Shown piece after piece: positions 1-9,693 of a stretch of 64,000 bases of DNA. The DNA is from Plumapathes pennacea. Its lineage: Eukaryota; Cnidaria; Anthozoa; Antipatharia; Myriopathidae. The stretch is from NCBI GenBank assembly GCA_964036295.1, contig OZ038462.1, forward strand, positions 17,923,264 through 17,987,263, written 5' to 3'. The notes beneath the pieces were generated by a model. The model saw nothing but the letters and a program-made list of their open reading frames with translations, had not been told where the DNA came from and searched no databases. Position numbers and translations under genes: made by a program. Every line of letters begins with the position of its first letter. Positions within the stretch are counted from its first letter, which is position 1.

Positions 1-59
1 TATCGGTTTTCAAGGTAGCTAATTGTTTTTTCACGCCAGTAGCTGTGATAGCGCTCCAA

Positions 60-1085
60 TACCGGGTTTAGGATTTTCACCGGGACTCGGGATTTTGTTC
101 ATATCTTCTTTGGTGAAGACACAGGAGAAATGTTTACTCAAGGCCTAAGTGATTATTTTACCTTCGACTATGAAGTTCTCGTTGCCAGCATCCTTTTTCT
201 TTAACTTCTTGAGGTAAAGACCAGAAAGCCTTAGGGTTCTTCTTGAATTGCATTTGCTGAGGAAACCCGGGAGATAGTTGTCTCTGGCAGTCTTCAGGTT
301 TTTATGCAGTAGATTTCTAGCGCTTCTGAATTTAGCCCAGTCAGATTGGTTTCCTGACTTTTTTGCCTTGTTATAAATCTTCTGCTTTCTCCTGCTTTGT
401 CTTCTCAGCGTGCGGTTAAACCATGGGAGGTTGTAGCGTGAGCTGGTGAACTTGTGTGGAATGTGGGAATCCACTATTATATATCCTTTGTTGGAACACA
501 TTCCACTTCCTTTCCACAAATTCGTTTTTCAGTGACTGTTTGAAGTGTTCAGTAAGGTTTTGTAGTTCTTCTTTAATGAGGTCTGAGTTGGCTCTTTTCC
601 TAATGTAGATATTCCGTTTAATCCGACGCGGATGTTGTTTACAATCTCAACATTATTAGTTAGTACTAGGTCGAGAATATTTTCCGTGTTTCCTTGCCTT
701 CTGGTGGGCTCTCGTACTGTACCAGTTGGTTGATCTCATGTTCATCAATGATTTCAAGAAGTCGTTCAGATGAAGAGGGACTTGTTGCGTTGTGATCAGT
801 CCAATTTATGTTAGGAGCATTGAAATCTCCTGCCACAATCACATTGTTTTTGTTGAGTTTGTCACCCAATTTGAACAGTGATGCATCACATGTTTCAAGG
901 TTATCGGTGTCGTTCATCAGTTGGTCGATAGTAGGAACAGAGGAAAAGAGATTTTGGCCTTGATCTCTTGCTCTGGATTTGGCATTGCGTCCAGATGATC
1001 TCACAGTCGGTGTTAAGATCTTTACGATGAGTGACTATTATATCCTCCTTAATCATAAATATTACAATTTCCTCGAATGTGATTG
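60..1085 (-). pseudogene. LINE (CR1/L2-like) fragment: endonuclease C-terminal part and linker
   Basis: On the - strand, positions about 1085 to 670 translate in shifting frames to the middle and end of an APE-type endonuclease. Visible are a segment ending CSYYRPTDERHR and, farther on, a GDFNAPNINW core, which is the catalytic GDFN motif. A linker at 519-145 follows, with the basic stretch LPWFNRTLRRQSRRKQKIYNKAKK typical between endonuclease and reverse transcriptase in CR1/L2-type elements. The reading frame changes between about 1004 and 901, so the copy is dead. The reverse transcriptase would lie beyond the left edge. It belongs with the fragment at 2215-3140; the two halves are separated by about 1.1 kb of unrelated DNA. 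Confidence 0.8.
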
Positions 1086-2214
1086 GTTCATAAACCCCCC
1101 GATTAATCATTAATTGGACACCTATTGTTCTGTAATCGGATACTTCTTTGTTCTGTAATCGGACAGTTGGCTTGACCAATCATAAGCAAGAGTGAAATTT
1201 AAATGCACCAATCAGCGTTACACTGATTTTCAGTGGAAAACTCGATTGCCGGTGTGAGTTTGTGGCATCTCGAAAGGCGAATTTTGTTAATTCTTGGACA
1301 ACTTAACATGCAAGGAAAACAGTTTGTGGTCAGTCAAAGAACGTGAACAGTCACTATGTAACGAAAGAAGACAGGAAATTTTCGCCGGTCGGGCGCGTTT
1401 GTTTAGTTCACGACATCACCAGCATGCTGTGCTATAGACACTCTGAAACTTACGGCTCGGCCAATGTCAATGAACGTCGTTAATTTATTTCAAAATCATG
1501 GAAGAAACTTAACTTTGTTGTGATGGACTGTGATGGACAAACGCTCCTCGAGAATTAAGCCGTCAAGAAATCGGTAAGTTTGTATTTGCTGTGCCGACTC
1601 GCTAAGATACAGATTTTTTCAGTCTTGAATATATCCTTTGAATGCTTTGGAGTAAACTTCTGTGAAAAAAATAAACTAGTATTCTGAGTTTCAAAGTACC
1701 TGTTATGTTAAAAAATGTAAACCTGAAAAGTTGAAAGAAACTGTCTTTCAATTTGTGAGTTCGTGATGGGTTTACTGATTTTTACTGAGTGTACAGAACT
1801 TACACATTTTTTACTTTTACTTCAAAAATCTGCATTCAACTCAAGTCATTGGGTAAATTAGCTTCTTTCTCTCAAGTATTTTAAGTTGATATAACTGAGA
1901 GCTAGATGACTACGAACAAGCGGCGTGTTTACAAACGCCGAACCGTGTGTACGCGCGTGTTAAAATAGATCGGCGATGAAGTACTGGCTTGATGCTTTGT
2001 TTTTATGTATAGTACAGGAGAAGACGCTGAAGCTATATGATCGTTTCATTCTTAGAAATTGTAATATTTATGATTAATTGGTAAGAGGACTTCGTGTCGT
2101 CCGATGTCGGTCTGTAATCATACTCGTGATTACGAAATCAGACTCCCGCGAAGCGCGGTCGTCCGATTTCGTAATCACTCGTATGATTACAGACCGAATC
2201 GGACTCCACTCAGT
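1086..2214. other. Insertion splitting the LINE, containing a foldback
   Basis: This stretch has no long open frame and separates two colinear parts of the LINE endonuclease. It contains two copies of TTCTGTAATCGGA near its left end (1129 and 1152) and a near-perfect palindrome carrying TCTGTAATC near its right end. A 23-bp inverted match, GAAATTGTAATATTTATGATTAA in part, links 1049-1071 with 2055-2077. I read it as a non-autonomous DNA transposon or rearranged insert. The class is not identified. Confidence 0.45.
2107..2197. repeat. Foldback hairpin, 37-bp arms
   Basis: Positions 2107-2143 and 2161-2197 are inverted complements with about two mismatches, around a 17-nt CG-rich loop. The arms carry TCGGTCTGTAATCATAC. 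The structure would extrude as a cruciform or fold in RNA and probably marks one end of the insertion that splits the LINE. Confidence 0.8.
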
Positions 2215-3140
2215 CCTATTACCATTATTTATAGCCTAGAATGCTCCTCCGTGATTGTCAGAAATACGATTTTTAGTCTGAAGACGTTGTATCCGACTGG
2301 GAAGACCTCATTATTAGCAATATCAGGGTATGGCCAGGACTCATTACCTAAAATGATGTCCGGTTTATGTTCTTCAATAATGGCTGCCATGTCAGCAACT
2401 TTATTTTTTAGGCTTCGACAGTTAATTGTGAGGCAGGTTAATCGGGAACGGCCGGTGCGTTTGCGTCCCGGAATAGTTATTTTCGGCGACGACGTGCCTT
2501 TTGGGAGACCTGGTCTGCCTTTTGGGAGGTCTGGCCCGTCGATTGAGTGGCCCGCAACACCACACGAGAGGTTGTAGTTCCAGACGGAGAAGAATCGGTT
2601 AGATTTAGAATTGAAAACGGATTTGGCGTCTCCATAGCTGATTCAATGTCGAATATAGAGCTTGAAAAGCTTGGTATATTACAGCTAGTGCATACCCATA
2701 CAGCACTGGAGTTCGCAAGGCCCTCATATACTTCGGGGCACATTTGCATGCACCGGTTGTGATACCAGTTGTCACACATAGTACACTGGATTCCCTTCCG
2801 GCTGTTTTTCACAGGCTTGGAGCATATTCCTGCAGGGGTATTTGCATTGAGGCCCTGGATTTAGCTCAATTATATTTCCGCACAGCATTAAGAGGGAGAG
2901 CTTGAAGTAGAGTTTAGAAATGGTACTCGTATGATTCAAAATGGCCGACCGTCCACGTGCTCGGGAGATTCGATAAAAAGCCTCTAAGCCAACTCCATTG
3001 GGCATCATCGCAGCAAACGTTGTGTTGAGGCCAAAGTAAATATGGTTATCTTGCATTTCTTGATAGTTTGAGCTTGTAGGGAAGATAAAAACAGTAAGCA
3101 AGTACAAAGTTGCAGGAGCTAACAAGTTCGTGACCGCCAT
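2215..3140 (-). pseudogene. LINE 5' half: 2A-like motif, PHD finger, endonuclease N-terminus
   Basis: Read from 3140 leftward, an open frame starts with a hydrophobic N-terminus and contains CGNIIELNPGP (about 2850-2885), close to the 2A ribosome-skipping motif D(V/I)ExNPGP. After a frameshift near 2790 comes GIQCTMCDNWYHNRCM, then C..C spacing around VWVCTSC, a PHD-type zinc finger. Farther on (about 2430-2265) the frame gives NCRSLKNKVADMAAIIEEH and NESWPYPD, the first endonuclease motifs. This order of 2A-like, PHD and APE endonuclease is known in CR1/L2-type LINEs of invertebrates. Frameshifts make this copy a pseudogene. Confidence 0.8.
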
Positions 3141-3334
3141 GTCCGACGACCGCTGACCAAAACCAATAGACGATTTTCAAGGTTGCGCGCGTATTCAAGC
3201 TTGAAGGGTAACAACCTTCAATATGAGAGCACTCATACGTGAACGGTGTAGAAAATGGTGTAGAAAACTCAAGATAGTCGCCCTAATTCAAACAAGAGCG
3301 CAGCATGAAGCGTTTACATCGAGGCCTCACATAA
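3141..3334. other. Spacer between two LINE copies
   Basis: A short stretch between the 5' end of the - strand LINE and the truncated + strand LINE. I see no gene or clear motif in it. Confidence 0.5.
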
Positions 3335-3401
3335 CCTAATCAAATGTGGTGTTCCACAAGGATCAATTCTTGGTCCACTCGTTTTCTTAATATATATTTA
3401 A
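3335..3401 (+). pseudogene. LINE reverse transcriptase fragment (left of insertion)
   Basis: The + strand encodes IKCGVPQGSILGPLVFLIYI, the conserved PQG-S-LGP block just before the FADD motif in non-LTR reverse transcriptases. It is 5'-truncated on the left and cut on the right by the 1.3-kb element at 3402-4712. The missing continuation (IFSCSNYLSF then FADDT) resumes at about 4717. Confidence 0.85.
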
Positions 3402-4712
3402 CTAGAAATACGATAATCGCAGATACCCCCTTGCTCTGCCATTGATGGGACTTTTACTTTGGTACTCCCAACAAGAGTAGCCTTTGTTTTACCGAAATGT
3501 TGACTCAATCTTCTCTTCAAAGTCAAGTGCTACAGGCAAAGGAAGGAGAAAAAGAATGGTGTGTGTTATAAGAGTCGATTGCGTGACGAAGTACGTATTT
3601 CCCACGGTCTGCACGTCAAATTAATTCATACAGTCTGCCAAGCACGTTCTCAAATTTAATATTCAAATTTTGAAGTTGGTCGGCCGTCGTAGTACGGAAA
3701 AAAAAGAACACTGATTTCCCAATTTTGAATTCATTGGCAGTACAATTAAATAGGCTTCCTGTGCAATTTGTTTTTACTCTGGACTGCATGCACAAGACTC
3801 AAGCATGCATGTGAACGCGCTCCTCAAAACAACATGAGTTCTCCCAGAATCAAAGCAAAACTTGAACGGTTTACTTCAAATTATACACGGGCTTCAGACC
3901 TAGTCATATTTCTAGGGCTTGTGAACGATTCTCGCTGCAATCGCCGCATGTCAAATTACAGTATTTGTTACAGTTTTAGCCTTGAAAGAAATAATAAGAC
4001 ATCTGACTAAATCATTCAAGACTCCAAGTTCCGATTGCTCTGAGCCAATACGGTAGCCGAAACTGGCGACAGAAGCGTATTAAAACAATACTTCGAGGGA
4101 AAATGATCTGCATACAGATTTTAATACATTCTTGAAGTGATCGAGTTACAAGATACGGGTAGAATATATTTGTCATGGTGATTGTTCGCTTTCCAGACTA
4201 AACTTTGTTGCTTGTCCTTTCTGAATAAGGATCTGAGTTTAACACAAGACGGCGTCTGAAGCTCCCGATTTGCTTCCAAGCGCTGTTCCCTTTGCGGAGC
4301 CGTTTCTTCGGCACGCTTCCGTTCATGATGCTGTCGGTTATCAATTGTTTGTCGTCTTTTCTCTAGACGCATTTAGCGCTGTTCGATTGTTTCACAATTT
4401 CGCCTTGCCCGTGCTAGTTCCCTTCTCTTTTGCAGACGAGCTTCGCGAGACCGTGCTGTGTCAAGTTTTCCAGTTTTCAAATTCATTTTCGTGAACGCAG
4501 TTACGTACAGTTGTTGCTTCGTTCAAACCTTTGATTGACCTCGCTTTGACGCTAATCGATAATTATTATTACGTCATTGCCTTAGAGATCGCCCTATGAC
4601 AGACTGACAGACTGACTGACGAACATTAGATTTCGAGATGGCGACTCGCTTGGAGTCTCCACACAAAGCGAATTTGCTGCATTAGTGCCGTGATTATTAT
4701 CTTCACTTCGCT
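3402..4712 (-). mobile_element. 1.3-kb interspersed element, copy 1 (Helitron-like end), inserted in LINE
   Basis: This segment is a second copy of the sequence at 14373-15676, matching almost end to end with scattered substitutions and small indels. On the - strand it ends in CTAG followed by T, with a small hairpin about 7 nt inside (TGCGA-tta-TCGTA), as Helitron 3' ends do. It encodes a remnant - strand peptide at 4372-4121 rich in Arg and Glu ([20 protein letters not shown]), similar in style to basic repeats near Helitron-type replicase genes. The flanking LINE reads through with no evident target duplication. The class is an inference; the 5' end does not show the expected A|TC. Confidence 0.6.
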
Positions 4713-4716
4713 CGAC

Positions 4717-5579
4717 ATATTTTCTTGCTCTAACTATTTATCATTCATTCTTTTTGCAGATGATACTAACATATTTCTTAATCACAAAGATCTCAAGGAA
4801 CTCACTGACATTGTCAACTCTGAACTAAAATCAGTATTTACCTGGCTGAAAGCCAATAAACTAACTCTTCATCCTGAAAAAACAAAATTTATACTTTTTC
4901 ATCCAGCTAGAAAAAAATAGACCTTAGTGAGTATAATATTCTAATAGAGAACAACAATATGGAAAGAGTTGAAGAAGCAAAGTTCCTTGGTATAATCATT
5001 CACCAAAATCTTTCATGGAAAGCACACATTAAAACCATCACGTCCAAGATAGCTAAATTCATTGGAATAATGAATAAAACCCATCAATTCTTCGATACGA
5101 AAACCATCAATATCCTTTACAACTCATTAGTACTTCCATACCTCCAATACAGCACAATAATATGGGCTTGTACCTACCCATCCCATCTTAATCCTATCTT
5201 GCTTCTACAAAAGAAAGTCTTACGTATAATTACCCACTCTCCTCCTCGTGCCCACTCTCAACCATTGTTTAAACAACTAAACATTTTTAACATATACGAT
5301 ATTTACAAATACCATATGTCCTGTTTTGTGTTTCTCCATATCAATAAACTCTTACCAATTCCCTTATCATCACTCATTGATTCTAATCCTGATTACCATC
5401 AATATGCAACCAGGAGTAGTACCAATTTACACATCCATCATCATAAATATTCCTACTCCCTCCGTTGTCAAAGTCCTTTAATTTGGAACTCCCTACCTCT
5501 ACACTTACGTAATAACCTAAATACACAAAACTACAAATCAAAATTAAAAGAGTATTTTTCCCCAAAATACTCACTTTGA
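4717..5579 (+). pseudogene. LINE reverse transcriptase C-terminal half
   Basis: The frame gives SNYLSFILFADDTNIF, containing the catalytic FADD box, then a segment typical of the RT thumb (LKANKLTLHPEKTKFILFHP). A stop at 4918 follows a run of A residues. Shifting one base restores DLSEYNILIE, so this is a simple homopolymer frameshift. The frame from 4959 then runs 206 codons: FLGIIIHQNLSWKAHI, a LPYLQYSTIIW block and a C-terminal domain ending at TGA 5577-5579. This is the CR1/L2-type C-terminus. Few lesions suggest a fairly young insertion. Confidence 0.85.
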
Positions 5580-6110
5580 GGAATCCAGTGCACTCAGCTA
5601 AATTTCTAAGATTTATTTCTATTGTATAAACCCCTAACATTATTATTATAGCAGCTGTTGCAGTTATTATTATTGTTTACATTTGTTTCTGTTGTTTACT
5701 ATTATTTATTATGTACATTTGTTTATTATTATGTATTTTGATGAATCCAGTGCACTCAACTAAAATTCTAAGATTTATTTCTATTGTATAAACCCCTCAC
5801 ACTGTCATTATGGCAGCTGTCGCAGTTGTTTACATTAGGTATGACTTTTATTACTTTCTATCCATAATTAACTATTATCCAATATTATGTTACTATATCA
5901 TTGTTATCATTATTATCTTGCCACTATAACTAGTATTTCATTAACATAACACTTCTCCTAAGTCCAACTTCTAACATCAAAAAAAAAAAAAAGAAACATC
6001 TGTATTTCCACTGACCCTCGCCATATAAGCCTTTGGCTTCGGCTTTTCACATGTAATCTCACAATATGATATAAGGAGGAATAAAATTGTTATTATTATT
6101 GTTGTTAAAA
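5580..6110 (+). mobile_element. LINE 3' untranslated region with internal duplication
   Basis: The region after the RT stop has two similar blocks (about 5579-5660 and 5743-5825) starting AATCCAGTGCACTCA and containing TTTATTTCTATTGTATAAAC, so part of the 3' UTR is tandemly duplicated. It ends in an AATAAAA-TTGTTATTATTATTG simple repeat tail, as CR1/L2 elements do rather than in poly(A). Confidence 0.6.
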
Positions 6111-6553
6111 AAACGCAGTCGGCCGTGAAGGCAAGCTACAAATTGAATTTGAAAGTCTTGGCCCGTCAAATTTGGATGCGCGCGCAACCTTGAGAAAGTG
6201 GCCTGTTGGCAGATTTTATCTTGCTGAGCAAGACTGGAATCAAGTGGAATCGTTCGCTTGGGAACATCGTAACTTGCATAGTTCGTTTCGTAGCTGAAAA
6301 TTAATATTCTATTTACAGAAAATCATGCACACCCCTCATCGTGTACTGTAAAAGCTCTAATAAGCCTCCGGGGGTAGGGGTGGGGGCTTTTGGTCAAAAT
6401 ATTATGTGAAGTTTTATGTGGCAAATGTAAAGTTAAGCCCTGGCCAAACGAGATGCAAGTCGGCGCAAGCATCCTATTACAAGCTGACCTAATTCTCGTA
6501 GTTTTCCCTGTGTAAAGTATATTACAGTAAGAAAGACTGGTTTAATTTGTTTG

Positions 6554-7022
6554 TTTAAAGTGCACATAAGCCCAATGACGATATCTTTACAATCGATTCT
6601 ACATAGAGTAAATAGTTGACTATTAGAATATTTCTGTGTTTCAACATTGCGCCTATAAGTTAAAGAGGTTTATGATTTCGAATATGGTAATGACGTGACG
6701 TCAAAGGAGTAATTCCATGTTATTTCTTTCTCTTCGTGATTGGAACTGTTTCCAGATTCATACAAAATATTTGGTAAAATCATTTACACAAAATTCAAAT
6801 ATAAAATGGACGTTGATAAAATGTCATTTATCTCTAACAACAAGATTTTGTATAACGAATTGTTCCTTTTTTGACGTCACGTCATTACCATATTCAAAAT
6901 ATAAACATTTATAGCTCAAAGGCGCAGCGTTAAAATGCAGACTTATTCTAATGGTAAACATATTTCCTTCATGTAGATTCGATTGTAAAGATATAATTTT
7001 TGGGTTTATATGCACTTTAAGT
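6554..7022. repeat. Long imperfect foldback element with TGACGTCA motifs
   Basis: About 160 bp at 6554-6715 is the inverted complement of about 6865-7022, with the best match in AATATGGTAATGACGTGACG and its mirror. The arms carry overlapping TGACG/CGTCA (CRE-like) palindromes near the centre. No protein is evident; probably a non-autonomous foldback (MITE-like) element. Confidence 0.75.
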
Positions 7023-7325
7023 TTTGTCAAGTTCCCGATATAGACACACAAGGGCGCAAAGCACTGGGCGCTTTCTCCTACTTGTTTCAGTTGTGGTACT
7101 CCTTGCTGAAAACATCCCATAGGCACTTCCTCCTCCGACCACTTCCTGCTTTTAAACTTATCCTTATTCGCAGCTGACACGGCCTTCCTCTTTCCTTTTG
7201 TTCGCACGTTATCATCAACGAGCTGTTCACTTTCCACCATCTTGTTTGAAATGATTAAGTCCCCATGATTATCGAAATGACAGAACATTCAGTGCGCACG
7301 CTCTAGGCCAACAATGTCGCGCAAA

Positions 7326-7546
7326 CCGTGCAAACGAACGCAACATGTTGCGATGTGCTTCACTGACCACGAGATCAAAAGAAATGTTGGCAGATGTTGG
7401 GCGAAAAGTTTGACCGATTTCAAACTTCACGCAACATGTTCCAACATTGTGCAACATCGCCCAACATGGCGTAACAACGATCGCAACATGTTGTGCCCAA
7501 CCATGTTGGACGATGCTGTGCCAACATGTTGCGTTCGTTTGCACGG
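7326..7546. repeat. MITE-like foldback with perfect 25-bp terminal repeats
   Basis: Positions 7326-7350 and 7522-7546 are exact inverted complements starting CCGTGCAAACGAACGCAAC. The inside is full of CAACATG/CATGTTG words in both orientations, so the whole element folds on itself. Open frames here are by-products of the palindromes. Confidence 0.85.
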
Positions 7547-8041
7547 GTCTTAAGGTTCTGTTACATGAGGCGATCGTCGCTGCAATATTAGCCTGCGTAA
7601 AGTAAAATATTGATTGATGGATTGACGGCTTAAGTCAAGCCCACAAAACAAGCTACACTCAAGCTACACAAAAGAGTTTTGCTATTTAGTAATACAGAGT
7701 TGACCATCTTTATAGTCCTTCAGTTTCATTGATAAGTATTCAAAAACAGCTGATCGTATGTTTTGGTGTATTTTCAGGCCAAGCACCGGTACGGGTTTCG
7801 TGTGTCAATGGTTTTGCAGAAGTGTGAAGATAATTTATGATCTATTTAAAAGTTTGGTCGTGTACTGCGGATCTTTGGTGATTTTGATATCCTAATATCC
7901 TGACGTCCTGCTTGTATTGCAAGATAAGTAAAATATTTTAAAATTTTTAATTAGAATGCCGATGCCGTGAGTTTACCGAGAGCGATGGCTTTTAGAGGTA
8001 GATTGGTTCGACTGAAGATTGTTTCTAACACCGACCATTTT

Positions 8042-8431
8042 CCACTTTAGAAATGAAAAAAGGACTGGCGGACCGAGTGTGGAAAATTGATCAAATTAGA
8101 AAACGACTCACAAGAATGAGCATGTCCTAATTAGTACTTGTGCCAAGTTTCGGAAAGTTTGATGCATCAAAAATTGAATGGCGAGCTTTTGAAAATCACA
8201 AAAATACGAGACTTTAGTATGGTTACAGGGGACGCTAATGTCTTCCCTTACATACTACAGTCTCTTATTTTCTGACTTTTAAACATTTGCCATTCTGTTT
8301 GCGTTTGCCCAAACTTTCTGAAACTTGGTAGATTTACTAATTAGGATGTGCTCTTTCTTGTGACGGAGTTTATTCTTTAAATTGATAAAGTTTGCACACT
8401 CGGTTGCAGTCATTTTTCATTTCTAAAGTGG
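8042..8431. repeat. Foldback element, about 390 bp
   Basis: The ends CCACTTTAGAAATGAAAAA (8042) and TTTTTCATTTCTAAAGTGG (8413-8431) are inverted, and similarity continues inward over about 150 bp on each side with substitutions. The spacer has no coding potential. MITE-like. Confidence 0.7.
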
Positions 8432-9148
8432 CTATTTGCCTGGGAGACAGAGCTGACAAACGCATTGCGCATGTTAGTGACGTCATCTTTCCGTCCACTG
8501 AGATAAACATTTTAATTTAAAATAACCTTCAAAAGTTTACATTTAATGGCAACGTTTGCAATAAAGCCTGAGGAGAGCTTATCTCACCTGGTGAGTTGCT
8601 CGGAGAGCAGGAGGTCTGTACAGTGGGTGGGTTTTATATACATTATCTGAAGAGGCTTTGTAGCTACCGCACCTCCGAGTCCCAGGTTGGCAGAATGGCA
8701 ATGACGCTCCAATGCAGTCAAATACGGGATGAAATCTTCCTGGAATTGGCTGCCGGTGTAATGTTTTGAAATGTTCCTCTCCGGGGCAAGAGAAACGAGT
8801 ATCCCTCCGTCGTAAGTTAGATTTTCAATTGAATTGATTCATCAACGTATTCGATTTATTTATCGTCACTGGAAATTCTTCCCTATAAAAGAAGTTTCCG
8901 ACAAGGAGTAGAACTTTCCATTGCATTGCATTGCTTGACCGGTCTTTTCACCTTGAGTACATTGCCCATTTATACCATTCACGATTTTCAAGGAACTCAA
9001 CAGTACCACGGCCGCTATGGCGACGAAAACACTTCGACAAGGACGAATTTGTTTTGCATTTTCAAGGAGGAAAGTGCAAAAGCTCAGGAAGAGAAAAACT
9101 ATTGAACTGCAAAGCTCTGAAACTTTGTAGGTTTTGCTTCTACGTCAA

Positions 9149-9186
<38 letters not shown>

Positions 9187-9693
9187 AGCCGTCGGAAGTT
9201 GTGTTTGGTTTTTGATAATAATAAGGGATTCAGTGGAGCGTACACCCGCGCCAGTTTCCGCGGGAATAAGTTTGACCGCGCGGCTTGCGTCGGATGCGAC
9301 GCCTCTGGAGTCTGGAGACTAGGAAAACATTACCCAGAATGCTCTAACGTCACGGAGAACGACAGCGCATGTCAGGCAGGGTGTGCAGCCTTCACATGCA
9401 GAAAGTCTCTTCCAACTTGAAAAACATTGGAATTTCCTTACGCCTGTCGTACTATCCTTTGGATTTATTCACATTTTACACTTCAGCAGTGACCCAGGGG
9501 ACCCTCGAAGCCCGTGTGTGTCGTCTGTGGCGAAATCGTGGATGTCTATAACGTGTTGATTGTGTCGGTGTTTTTACGTTGGGTTTTATATTATTTATGT
9601 TCCTATTCTGTCAGCTGGAGGGGCATCGTTTGACTCTGGAGGAAATGAAGAAGAGAAGCTTATTTTGGTGAAGAACGAGGCGATTGCAAAGCT
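8432..9693. other. Region upstream of intersectin; poly(A) tract
   Basis: No homologous coding exon is visible. A tract of more than 30 A lies at 9152-9184. The stretch 9230-9690 is richer in CG than the surroundings and probably contains the promoter and 5' UTR of intersectin. A TATAAAA at 8884 is about 800 bp from the start codon and cannot be assigned to a gene. Confidence 0.35.

Noticed and set aside
2104-2577. 157-codon + strand frame
   Set aside because: It spans a palindrome and the antisense of the LINE endonuclease; shadow of the - strand LINE.
8884-8890. TATAAAA as an intersectin TATA box
   Set aside because: About 800 bp from the start codon, with no Inr or exon tied to it.
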